Origin: JAENVU01 sp963765075
GTDB lineage: Bacteria > Actinomycetota > Acidimicrobiia > IMCC26256 > JAENVU01
Assembly: GCA_963765075.1 (NCBI GenBank)
Contig: CAVXVA010000008.1
Location: 434,001 to 498,000, forward strand
Direction: 5' to 3'
DNA length: 64,000 bases
Below the pieces are notes generated by a model. That model was given only the letters and a program-made list of their open reading frames with translations, did no database searches and had not been told where the DNA came from. Within the stretch, counting starts at the first letter, position 1. Every line of letters begins with the position of its first letter. A program made the position numbers and the translations under genes. This document shows, piece by piece, positions 8,103-15,668 of this stretch.

Positions 8103-8953
8103 GTGGCGATTTCGATCCGCCCATCGTTGGCCTGCGAACCCTGGTTGCCCAGACCCTGGCCGAAGACTTCGGGGCGCTCGGCGACCTGACCTCGATCGCG
8201 ACGATCCCGGACGACGCGGTCGCAACGGGCGCCATCGTGGCGCGCCGATTCGGTGTCCTCGCCGGCGTTGCCGCGGCGAATGAGGTCTTCCGCCAGGTCG
8301 ACCCTCACCTGTCGGTGCGGTGGCAGGCCACCGACGGGGCCGCGATCGAAGCGGACCAGACGCTGGCCACCATCTCGGGCAATCTCCGATCGCTCCTCGG
8401 CGCCGAACGGAGTGCGCTCAACCTGTTGCAGCACGCGTCCGGTATTGCGACGCTCACCCGCGAGTATGTCCAGGCGGCCGCGGGTCGGACGCGTATTCGA
8501 GATACGCGCAAGACCCTGCCCGGGCTCCGGGCGGTCGAGAAGGCCGCCGTCCGCGCCGGCGGTGGCTTCAACCATCGTGAGTGTCTCAGCGACTCCGTCT
8601 TGATCAAAGACAACCACCTGGCGTTCATGGATCTCACTGCTGCGGTCGAACGGTCGAAGGTGCGTTGGCCCGGCCGCACCGTCGAGGTCGAATGCGACAC
8701 CCTCGCCCAGGTCCATGAGGCGGTCGCCGCCGGTGCCGACTTCATCCTGCTCGACAACATGACCCCCGATGAGGTTCGTGTTGCAGTCGACGCGGTCGAC
8801 GGCATGATGCCGCTCGAGGTCTCGGGGGGCGTCACGTTCGAAACGATCCGCGAGTATGCGGCGACGGGCGCGGAGTTCGTGTCGATCGGTGCGCTGACCC
8901 ACAGCGCGCCGGCGCTCGATATTGCGCTCGACATCGTGCCGACGGTGGACTGA
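8099..8953 (+). CDS. nadC: Nicotinate-nucleotide pyrophosphorylase (quinolinate phosphoribosyltransferase)
   Basis: This 284-residue enzyme converts quinolinate and PRPP to nicotinate mononucleotide. Diagnostic motifs are RDTRKTLPGLR, KAAVRAGGGFNHR, LIKDNHL, VEVECDT, ILLDNM and the LEVSGGV phosphate-binding loop. The start overlaps nadB as ATGA, so the two are probably co-translated. Confidence 0.97.
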   Translation: MSGDFDPPIVGLRTLVAQTLAEDFGALGDLTSIATIPDDAVATGAIVARRFGVLAGVAAANEVFRQVDPHLSVRWQATDGAAIEADQTLATISGNLRSLLGAERSALNLLQHASGIATLTREYVQAAAGRTRIRDTRKTLPGLRAVEKAAVRAGGGFNHRECLSDSVLIKDNHLAFMDLTAAVERSKVRWPGRTVEVECDTLAQVHEAVAAGADFILLDNMTPDEVRVAVDAVDGMMPLEVSGGVTFETIREYAATGAEFVSIGALTHSAPALDIALDIVPTVD

Positions 8954-8957
8954 ACCC

Positions 8958-9725
8958 ATGTTGCTCGCGATCGACACCGGGAACACTCAAACCGTGATCG
9001 GCCTCTTCGAGGGTGAGGAACTCGCCGACCACTGGCGCATTGCGACCGTCGCGTCCCGCACGTCCGACGAACTGGCCTTGATGATCCAGCAGTTCCTCGG
9101 GTTCCACGGCTTCTCCTTCGACGATCAGGTCACCGGGGTCGTGATCTGCTCGGGTGTGCCGAGTGTGACGGCGGCCCTCCGACAGATGACCCAGCGGTAC
9201 TTCGGGTTCGAGGCGCTGGTGGTCGAACCCGGGGTTCGCAGTGGGATGCCCATCCTGTACGACAACCCGAAGGAGGTCGGCCCCGACCGCATCGCCGACG
9301 CGGTCGGTGCGTACGACCTCTACGGCGGGCCGACGATCGTGGTCGACTTCGGCACGGCCAACACGGTCGAGGCCATCTCCGACAAGGGTGAGTACCTCGG
9401 CGGTGCGATCTTCCCGGGTGTCGAGATCTCGATGGAGGCGCTGTTCGGCCGAGCCGCCGCGCTGCGCACGGTCGAACTCGTCCCGCCCCGAAACGTCATC
9501 GGCAAGTCCACCGTCGAATCGATCCAATCCGGTGTGCTGTATGGGTTCAGCGGTCAAGTGGACGCCATCGTGGACCGATTCAAGGTCGAACTCGGCGAGT
9601 GCACGGTCGTCGCGACCGGCGGGCTCGCCGAGCTGATCATGCCGTTTTCTCGTACGATCGAGCACCACGAACCCTGGCTCACCTTGCGGGGATTGCGGAT
9701 CATCTTCGAGCGCAACAGTTTGTAA
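8958..9725 (+). CDS. coaX: Type III pantothenate kinase
   Basis: A 255-residue kinase of the acetate and sugar kinase fold that phosphorylates pantothenate at the start of CoA synthesis. The N-terminus MLLAIDTGNTQTVIGLFEG, the GPDRIADAVGAYDLYG segment and VVDFGTANT are characteristic of CoaX. The ATG at 8958 lies 4 bases after the nadC stop. It completes a run of cofactor genes shared with other actinobacteria. Confidence 0.96.
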   Translation: MLLAIDTGNTQTVIGLFEGEELADHWRIATVASRTSDELALMIQQFLGFHGFSFDDQVTGVVICSGVPSVTAALRQMTQRYFGFEALVVEPGVRSGMPILYDNPKEVGPDRIADAVGAYDLYGGPTIVVDFGTANTVEAISDKGEYLGGAIFPGVEISMEALFGRAAALRTVELVPPRNVIGKSTVESIQSGVLYGFSGQVDAIVDRFKVELGECTVVATGGLAELIMPFSRTIEHHEPWLTLRGLRIIFERNSL

Positions 9726-9740
9726 CCCGAGCCCGATCCG

Positions 9741-9747
9741 TAATACT
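9741..9747 (+). promoter_or_regulatory. -10 box upstream of the SDR gene
   Basis: TAATACT lies 30 bases before the ATG at 9777. A GAGGGGAG ribosome-binding site follows, so this message would carry a short leader. Confidence 0.5.
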
Positions 9748-9776
9748 GGACGGTTCCAGCGAGGGGAGACGCGGGT

Positions 9777-10754
9777 ATGCGAGTACTGATCACGGGCATG
9801 GGTGGCGAGTTCGGCACTCGCGTCGCGCAGCTGCTCGAGGCCCGCAGCGACGTCACCGAGATCGTCGGGGTCGACTACGTCCCTCCGCGCCGGCGCCTCC
9901 GTCGGAGTGAGTTCCGCCGGATCGACCCGCGCGATCGTGAGAAGTTGGCTGGGTTCGTCGGGGAGTTCGCGCCGACGGCCGTCGCCCATGCGGGCGTCTA
10001 CGAACCGGGCTCCCGCCTTCCCCCACGGATGGCCGCGCAGTACACGAAGTCGGCCGGCGTGGTTGCGTTGGGCGCCGCCGCACGCGCGGGTCAGTTGGAA
10101 CGGGTCGTGGTCCGCAGTGCGATCTCGGTCTACGGGCGCGGGCGCGGCCGTCCGGGCGTCCCCGACGAAGATGCGCCGGTCGCGCCGACCACGCCCTTTG
10201 GTCGGAGCGTCCTCGCCCTCGAAGCACTGGCCACCGACATCGGGCGACGCAACGACCTCCCTGTCGCCGCGCTACGGATGGCGACGATCGCCGGGTCGCA
10301 CATGCCGAGCCCGCTCGGTCGCGTGTTGCGTCTGCCCGCGGTCCCGGTACCGGCGCTCGCGGATCCGGTGTTCCAGTTGCTCCACGCAGACGACGCGGCG
10401 CGGGCGATGGTGGCCGCGCTCGTCGCGGGCTTCGATGGCCCGCTCAACATCGTCGGTCCCGGTGCTGCCAGCGTCTGGCAGGCGGTCAGGCTCGGTGGCC
10501 GGATCCCGATCCCGATCTCGGGCCCGGCATGGAACCTGGCCGCCTACGCCGCCGAACTCGCGGGTGCGCCCGCGCCACCGCACGTGGTCGAGCTCCTCAC
10601 GAAGGGCAGTGCGGCCGATGGGTCCCGGGCCCTCGACCTGCTCGACCTCTCCGGGTTCCGTTCGACGCGGGACGTGTGCACCGAACTCTACGAATGGGCG
10701 ACGGTCACGCCTTTGCGGCCAATGGCGCCGATCGCGGCGGTGTCTCGTGGGTGA
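9777..10754 (+). CDS. Extended SDR / NAD-dependent epimerase-like protein with altered active site
   Basis: A 325-residue Rossmann-fold protein beginning MRVLITGMGGEFG (the GxxGxxG nucleotide loop). It resembles the UDP-sugar epimerase-like proteins paired with an acyltransferase in Mycobacterium and other actinobacteria. Where catalytic SDRs have YxxxK it reads FGRSV, so the Tyr and Lys appear to be missing. It may bind a nucleotide without acting as a usual epimerase. It overlaps the next gene by 8 bases. Confidence 0.8.
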   Translation: MRVLITGMGGEFGTRVAQLLEARSDVTEIVGVDYVPPRRRLRRSEFRRIDPRDREKLAGFVGEFAPTAVAHAGVYEPGSRLPPRMAAQYTKSAGVVALGAAARAGQLERVVVRSAISVYGRGRGRPGVPDEDAPVAPTTPFGRSVLALEALATDIGRRNDLPVAALRMATIAGSHMPSPLGRVLRLPAVPVPALADPVFQLLHADDAARAMVAALVAGFDGPLNIVGPGAASVWQAVRLGGRIPIPISGPAWNLAAYAAELAGAPAPPHVVELLTKGSAADGSRALDLLDLSGFRSTRDVCTELYEWATVTPLRPMAPIAAVSRG

Positions 10755-11415
10755 GGTCGCTGCGCTCCCCACGCTCGGAGCCGATCTCGATCGTGCCCAG
10801 TCGATCGGTGGGACCAACGTGTTCCGCCAACGCCTCCACGGCGAGTACGCGATCGACCCGTTCGGTGCGGATCCGCAGCTGCAGGATCTGGTCGCGCCGA
10901 TCGTCACCCGGCTCGCGCCGGTGCGGGTCACCGGTGCGAGCCATATCCCGCCCGACGGCCCCGCGCTCTTCGTATCGAACCGCGGACTCGGGGTGCTCGA
11001 ACCGACCGCCTTGTCAGTGGCGGTGCGCCAGGAACGCGGCCGCCGGCTTCGTGTCGTCGGCGCGGCGGAGCTGCCCGTGATCGGTGATCTGCTGAAGAAG
11101 TTCGGAAACGTCTCGAGCTACCCGGGTGATCTCGGAGCGGTCTTGCGTGCCGGTCATCTGGCGGTGCTGCCGCTCGGCCCCACCTGGCTGCGCACGGGTG
11201 GGGGGGCCGCGCCGACGGATCTGCTCGTCGCCGCGCTCGGGTACCCGGTCATTCCGGTGTTGATTCGACCGGGTGGCCCGCTGGGCCTGCCGCTGACGCC
11301 GTGGAAGGTCGTCGTGGGGGAACCGATTCAAGTTGGCGAGGTGGGTGATCGCGATCCGTTGTCGGCCGCCGAGCTGGCCGAAGCTGTGCGAGAAGCGGTC
11401 CAAGGCCTCTCCTGA
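10747..11415 (+). CDS. PlsC-like acyltransferase with degenerate HX4D motif
   Basis: A 222-residue protein with the layout of a 1-acyl-glycerol-3-phosphate acyltransferase: VTGASHIPPDGPALFVSN, then a hydrophobic core and a phosphate-binding-like LPLGPTWLR. The usual N-H-x4-D motif is replaced by N-R-G-L-G-V-L-E, so both the catalytic His and Asp are absent. The start is the GTG at 10747, inside the end of the SDR gene. A lipid-related but possibly non-enzymatic role is inferred. Confidence 0.75.
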   Translation: MGEVAALPTLGADLDRAQSIGGTNVFRQRLHGEYAIDPFGADPQLQDLVAPIVTRLAPVRVTGASHIPPDGPALFVSNRGLGVLEPTALSVAVRQERGRRLRVVGAAELPVIGDLLKKFGNVSSYPGDLGAVLRAGHLAVLPLGPTWLRTGGGAAPTDLLVAALGYPVIPVLIRPGGPLGLPLTPWKVVVGEPIQVGEVGDRDPLSAAELAEAVREAVQGLS

Positions 11416-11544
11416 CCCTGGCGGGTGGTGGCCGCGAGGTTTCGGCCTTGATGTCCGGTTATGGCGCCACCAGAGAGCTCCCCCTGACTAGCCTTGTGGG
11501 TTCACGTTCGCCGGCGACGGTGGGCGCACATCGGAGGGAGTCCC

Positions 11545-12387
11545 GTGTCTGAGGTCGTCGTCGACGACGGTATGACCATCCACTACGACGTCTTCGGGCG
11601 TCGGGATGGCATCCCCCTGCTGATGATCCAGGGACTCGGAACCGACTCGCGTGGCTGGGCCCTCCAGCGGCTGGCGCTCGGACGTCGGTACCGCTGCATC
11701 ACCATCGACAATCGCGGTGCGGGGCGCACGGGGGCGGCACCGGAGCCCTACTCGTTGGAGCGAATGGCCCTCGATGCCATCGCCGTGCTCGACGCCGAAA
11801 AGGTGGACAGGGCGCACGTGATGGGCGCGTCGATGGGCGGCGTGATCACTCAGATCATCGGTGTCCTCCACCCCCAACGGACCCGCTCGCTCGTACTGGC
11901 GTGCACGGCCTGTCGGCACCACGAGTGGCGCCGCGAGCTGTTGACCGAGTGGGCCGACGCGGTCTCGGCCGGTGGGATGGCCGCGCTGGGCGACGAGGCG
12001 TTGCAGTGGCTCGTCGGCCCTCGGTTGCGCCGTCGGTTCGGGCTGTGGCTCAACCTGATCGCCCGGGTGGTGTTGCAGCAGCCGCCGGAATTGTTCGTGG
12101 CGCAAGTCAACGCGATCCTGGATGCGCCCGACAGTCTGCGCGCGGAGCTGAACACCGTGCGGGTGCCGGTCCTCGTCATCACTGGTTCACAGGATGCGCT
12201 GACCCCGGTCGGCGACGCCGAAGAACTCGCAGAGTTGATTCCCCACGCGCGCTTGGAGGTGCTCTCCGGCGCGGCGCACGGTTTGATGGCCGAAGCTCCC
12301 AACGGGTTCAACGACGCGGTGCTGCGTTTCCTCAACGAGGTCGACGCCGCGGAACGTGCCTTCGAAGCTCGCGCCGAATCTGCCTGA
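11545..12387 (+). CDS. Alpha/beta-fold hydrolase
   Basis: A 280-residue hydrolase with the complete catalytic set: nucleophile Ser in GASMGG, Asp in TGSQDALTP and His in GAAHGLM. The oxyanion region LLMIQGLGTDSRGW is present. The substrate cannot be told from the sequence; esterase or haloalkane-dehalogenase-like enzymes share this layout. The GTG at 11545 follows a GGAGGG ribosome site by 6 bases and gives the usual family length. Confidence 0.85.
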   Translation: MSEVVVDDGMTIHYDVFGRRDGIPLLMIQGLGTDSRGWALQRLALGRRYRCITIDNRGAGRTGAAPEPYSLERMALDAIAVLDAEKVDRAHVMGASMGGVITQIIGVLHPQRTRSLVLACTACRHHEWRRELLTEWADAVSAGGMAALGDEALQWLVGPRLRRRFGLWLNLIARVVLQQPPELFVAQVNAILDAPDSLRAELNTVRVPVLVITGSQDALTPVGDAEELAELIPHARLEVLSGAAHGLMAEAPNGFNDAVLRFLNEVDAAERAFEARAESA

Positions 12388-12403
12388 GTCGCGGTCCTGA
12401 TCG

Positions 12404-13738
12404 GTGCGGACACCGCAACTCGGTCGGACGATCACCCGGCTCGCCGACGCCACACCTCCAACACGCGACCGCTACGTCGACTTTCTGCGCGCGGTCGCGA
12501 TCCTTGCGGTGGTCTGTGGTCACTGGTTGATTGCCACGATCCACCGATCGCCGCACGGGATCGAGATCGGCAACGTGTTGAGCCGTTCTCCGGGTCTGCG
12601 GCCCGCGACGTGGGCGTTCCAGGTGATGGGCGTGTTCTTCGTGGTCGGCGGGTTTTCCACCCGCCGCACCATCGAGGCGAAGGTCCCCTTCGATGCGGGC
12701 GCGTTCTTCGCGTCGCGCGTCGAACGCTTGTTGCGCCCCACGCTGGTGTTCGTCGTGGTCTGGATCGTCGGCGCGGCCGCGCTTCTGGCGGTGGGTGTCG
12801 ACGCTCGGCTCACGCACGCGATCGCTCGGATCGCGGCGCAGCCGCTCTGGTTCCTTGCGGTCTACTTGGTCGTGACCTTGATCGCACCGATGCAACTCGC
12901 GATTCATCGCCGGTGGCCGATGGCGCTCCTCGTCGGGCTACCGCTCGCGACCCTCGTTGGCGATTGGCTGCGATTCTCGGACCACGCGCCGGGAGTCGCC
13001 GTCCTCAACTATCTCTTCGTGTTCGCCTTCGCCCAAGAACTGGGCTTCCATCTGGCTGCGGGCTGGGACCGGATCACGCGCCGGGGCGCGGCGAGCGTCG
13101 CGGTCGGTGCGTTCGCCGGCCTCGTGGTCGCCGTCACCCTGGGTCCGTACCCCCTGTCGATGGTGGGGCTTCCCGGAGCACGCGTGTCGAACATGAGCCC
13201 TCCGACGGTGTGCATCCTCTTGCTCACGATGATGCAGACCGCGGGGTTCACGTTGCTGCGCCCGGCCGGCCGACGGTGGCTGGCGCGGCGCTGCCCGTGG
13301 ATCGCGACGGTCACCGCGAATGCGGGGATCATGACGATCTTCCTGTGGCACCTCAGCGCGGCCGCGATCGTGGGCGCCGGCTTCTACGCGATCGACGTGC
13401 TCCCCGCTCCCGGGTCGGCGCAGTGGTGGCTCCTCAAGATCCCATGGCTCGCGGCGTGTCTGATCCTTCTGGTGATCCTCGCGGTGGTGTTCGTCGGGTT
13501 CGAGCGACTCCCGGCGTGGACCGGGCGTGAGCAGGGCCGCGCGGCGGTCCGGGCGGTGGGGATCGTCCTCGCGGTGCGAGGCTTCGCGGGTTTCGCCCTG
13601 ACCGGTTTCGACCATCCGTTCCAGACGGGCGGAAGTGCGTTCCTCGGGCTACGGCTCAGCCCGGCGGCGGACCTGGCTCTGCTCGTCGCCGGCTACCTGC
13701 TCGCGTGCGGCGTTCCCCGTCCAACCCGGCGGCGGTAG
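12404..13738 (+). CDS. Acyltransferase family 3 membrane protein
   Basis: A 444-residue integral membrane protein with about ten hydrophobic helices. The N-terminal RDRYVDFLRAVAILAVVCGHW matches the start of acyltransferase-3 proteins, in which this helix carries the active histidine. Such proteins acylate cell-surface sugars or lipids; the acceptor is not evident. The GTG at 12404 follows the hydrolase gene by 16 bases, so the two may be co-transcribed. Its stop codon forms part of the next gene's -10 box. Confidence 0.8.
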   Translation: MRTPQLGRTITRLADATPPTRDRYVDFLRAVAILAVVCGHWLIATIHRSPHGIEIGNVLSRSPGLRPATWAFQVMGVFFVVGGFSTRRTIEAKVPFDAGAFFASRVERLLRPTLVFVVVWIVGAAALLAVGVDARLTHAIARIAAQPLWFLAVYLVVTLIAPMQLAIHRRWPMALLVGLPLATLVGDWLRFSDHAPGVAVLNYLFVFAFAQELGFHLAAGWDRITRRGAASVAVGAFAGLVVAVTLGPYPLSMVGLPGARVSNMSPPTVCILLLTMMQTAGFTLLRPAGRRWLARRCPWIATVTANAGIMTIFLWHLSAAAIVGAGFYAIDVLPAPGSAQWWLLKIPWLAACLILLVILAVVFVGFERLPAWTGREQGRAAVRAVGIVLAVRGFAGFALTGFDHPFQTGGSAFLGLRLSPAADLALLVAGYLLACGVPRPTRRR

Positions 13739-13741
13739 CGT
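13736..13741 (+). promoter_or_regulatory. -10 box for leaderless 38-residue gene
   Basis: TAGCGT, whose first three bases are the stop codon of the upstream acyltransferase, lies 6 bases before the ATG at 13748. Confidence 0.45.
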
Positions 13742-13747
13742 GAAGAA

Positions 13748-13864
13748 ATGTCCGGGCGTCGCCTCAGCCCGACGGTGACCGACGAGGAACTCACCCAGAT
13801 TCTCGAAGACGCGTTCCGAGTCGGCGCGCCGAAGACGCTGGTTGCTCAGCTCGACGCGCGTTGA
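13748..13864 (+). CDS. Small hypothetical protein, 38 residues
   Basis: The frame from ATG 13748 to TGA 13862-13864 encodes 38 residues with a balanced, soluble composition (MSGRRLSPTVTDEELTQILE at the start, then an amphipathic helix-like part). A TANNNT box 6 bases before the ATG matches the leaderless pattern seen elsewhere in the window. The function is unknown and I recognise no family. It converges on the deazaflavin reductase gene. Confidence 0.5.
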   Translation: MSGRRLSPTVTDEELTQILEDAFRVGAPKTLVAQLDAR

Positions 13865-13876
13865 CGCGCCGATCGG

Positions 13877-14314
13877 TCAGCGAGGTTGGAGAACGATGAG
13901 CGGGATCGAGCGTTCGGTACTTGCCTGGTAGTCGTCGTAGGACGGCCAGACTGCGGTGGCCCGCTTCCACCACTCGGTCTTCTCGTCGCCGTCGACCACC
14001 CGCGCGGTGTAGTCCTTCAGGTCGGGCCCGTCCTGCAGTGAGACCTCAGGGTTGGCGACCAGGTTGAGGTACCAGACCGGGTGGTTCGGTGCGCCGCCCA
14101 TCGACGCCACGACCGCGTAGTTCCCGGCATCGTCGGTCACGCGCATGAGCGGGGACTTCCGGATCGCGCCCGAGTGCCGGCCGCGGGTCCAGAGGATCAC
14201 GCAGGGCTGACCTTCGAGCAGTGTCCCTTCCGTCCCCCCGGACGATTCGTACAGCGCAACCTGTTCGGCGATGGGCGGCCACGGGCTGGGTTCGTAGTTT
14301 CCTTCAAGCGCCAT
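13877..14314 (-). CDS. Deazaflavin (F420)-dependent nitroreductase family protein
   Basis: A 145-residue split-beta-barrel protein of the Ddn/FDR-A type, which use reduced F420 for quinone or nitro reduction. Typical stretches are LWTRGRHSGAIRKSPLMRV, NYAVVASMGGAPNHPVWYLNL and the C-terminal WPSYDDYQASTERSIPLIVL. The length is normal. It is transcribed away from padR, and the shared 116-base gap holds a palindrome. Confidence 0.85.
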   Translation of the reverse strand: MALEGNYEPSPWPPIAEQVALYESSGGTEGTLLEGQPCVILWTRGRHSGAIRKSPLMRVTDDAGNYAVVASMGGAPNHPVWYLNLVANPEVSLQDGPDLKDYTARVVDGDEKTEWWKRATAVWPSYDDYQASTERSIPLIVLQPR

Positions 14315-14332
14315 GCTGTGTTTCTACACCCC

Positions 14333-14385
14333 CTCGAACTTGCGTCAATAACCCACGCGATCGGCGGGTTATGACGCACGTCGAG
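14333..14385. repeat. Palindromic element, copy 1 (imperfect)
   Basis: The left arm at 14333-14354 and the right arm at 14366-14385 form an imperfect inverted repeat around ACGCGATCGG. The core GAACTTGCGTCAATAACCC is identical to the left arm at 18401. It sits between divergent genes and has no run of T, so it is not a plain terminator. Confidence 0.75.
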
Positions 14386-14393
14386 AGCCGCTC

Positions 14394-14430
14394 TTGACAT
14401 GGGGATACTGGGTATGCATACTAAGTATCT
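14394..14430 (+). promoter_or_regulatory. padR promoter with tandem operator-like repeats
   Basis: TTGACA at 14394-14399 and CATACT at 14417-14422 are separated by 17 bases and end 8 bases before the ATG, so the transcript should be leaderless. The promoter contains two related dyads, ATACTGGGTAT (14405-14415) and ATACTAAGTAT (14418-14428), plus GTATGCATAC between them. Autorepression by the encoded PadR protein is the natural inference. Confidence 0.7.
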
Positions 14431-14946
14431 ATGGCCGTGCGAGAGGGACTCCTGGCGTTGTTGGTCGACGGGCCTCGTCACGGGTACCAACTCAAGACCG
14501 AGTTCGAGTCGGCGACGGGAAGTGTGTGGCCGCTCAACGTGGGCCAGGTGTACACGACGCTCGATCGGCTGGAGCGGGACGGTTTGGTGCATGTCGAAGC
14601 GCAGGACGAGACGAAGACCTATCGCCTGACCGCGGAGGGCAGGGAGGCCCTCGGCGACTGGTGGTCCGCGGTTCCCGCCGATGAGCCGCCCCCGCGCGAT
14701 GAGCTGATGCTCAAGGTGCTCATGTCGATCGAGGTCGGTCATGACCACGCCGTCGACGTCATCACGCGGCAGCGGACCGCACTGGTCTCGCTTCTCCAGC
14801 GCCGCCGCCACGATTCGCGGGTGGCCGACGAGAGGCCGACGGTCGCGGCCGCGCTCGTCGACGACGCGCTCGTCATGAGGGCCGAGGCCGACCTTCGATG
14901 GTTGGACCGCTGTGAAGCTCGTATCACCAAAGACAGGGGACAGTGA
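14431..14946 (+). CDS. PadR-family transcriptional regulator
   Basis: A 171-residue regulator with an N-terminal winged helix (LLALLVDGPRHGYQLKTEFE, then VYTTLDRLERDGLV) and a C-terminal helical dimerisation domain of the Vir/PadR_C type. It overlaps the ABC ATPase gene by one base and so is co-translated with an exporter, a common PadR arrangement in which the regulator senses the exported drug or lipid. Repeats in its promoter suggest autoregulation. Confidence 0.92.
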   Translation: MAVREGLLALLVDGPRHGYQLKTEFESATGSVWPLNVGQVYTTLDRLERDGLVHVEAQDETKTYRLTAEGREALGDWWSAVPADEPPPRDELMLKVLMSIEVGHDHAVDVITRQRTALVSLLQRRRHDSRVADERPTVAAALVDDALVMRAEADLRWLDRCEARITKDRGQ

Positions 14947-15668
14947 TGGCTGAAGGACCGGCGTTGCAGTTCGTCGATGTTGTGAAGAGTTTCGGTCGCG
15001 GGGTCGCGGAAGTGCAGGCGGTGCGCGGTATCTCACTTGCGGTCGCGCCCGGTGAGTTCGTCGGGATCATGGGTCCGTCAGGGTGTGGCAAGTCGACGCT
15101 CCTACATCTCGCGGGCGCGATCGAAACGCCGACGTCCGGTCGAGTCATCGTCGATGGCCGCGATCTCACCGACCTCAACCAACGCGACGGTGCCGACCTG
15201 CGTCGGCGCGACGTCGGATTCATCTTCCAGAAGTTGAATCTCGTTCAGTCGTTGAACGCGATCGAAAACGTGATGTTGCCGCTGGAGCTCGATGGTTCGT
15301 CGACCCGCTCAGCTCGGCGGGCGGCCCAGGACGCACTCGACTCCGTGGGTCTCGCAACCCATCTCGATCGCTTCCCCGACGATCTCTCCGGCGGGGAGCA
15401 GCAGCGCGTCGCCATCGCTCGGGCGCTGGTACGACCGCGAGCGTTGATCTTGGCCGATGAGCCGACGGGCGCACTCGACTCGCTGACCGGCGATTCGATC
15501 ATCGACCTGCTCGCGTCGCTCCCTGCGTCGACGGGGGCCGCGGTGGTCTTGGTCACCCATGAACCGCGATACGCGGCCTGGGCAGATCGGGTGGTCTTCC
15601 TACGCGACGGAGTGATCGTCGACGAGGCGCGGGGCGCGCCCGCGGTGACCGAGGCGGTCGAGGCATGA
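14946..15668 (+). CDS. ABC transporter ATP-binding protein (LolD/MacB type)
   Basis: A 240-residue ATPase with Walker A GPSGCGKST, Q-loop FIFQKLNL, signature LSGGEQQR, Walker B ALILADEPTG and the H-loop VTHE. This subfamily pairs with FtsX-like permeases. The ATG at 14946 overlaps the padR stop; a GTG one codon earlier is possible. The stop overlaps the permease start as ATGA. Confidence 0.95.
   Translation: MAEGPALQFVDVVKSFGRGVAEVQAVRGISLAVAPGEFVGIMGPSGCGKSTLLHLAGAIETPTSGRVIVDGRDLTDLNQRDGADLRRRDVGFIFQKLNLVQSLNAIENVMLPLELDGSSTRSARRAAQDALDSVGLATHLDRFPDDLSGGEQQRVAIARALVRPRALILADEPTGALDSLTGDSIIDLLASLPASTGAAVVLVTHEPRYAAWADRVVFLRDGVIVDEARGAPAVTEAVEA

Noticed and set aside
9802..10746. Long upstream extension of the acyltransferase frame through the SDR gene
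   Set aside because: The SDR gene in the other frame has clear domain structure; the extension is Arg/Ser-rich and lacks any fold. The GTG at 10747 gives the family length.
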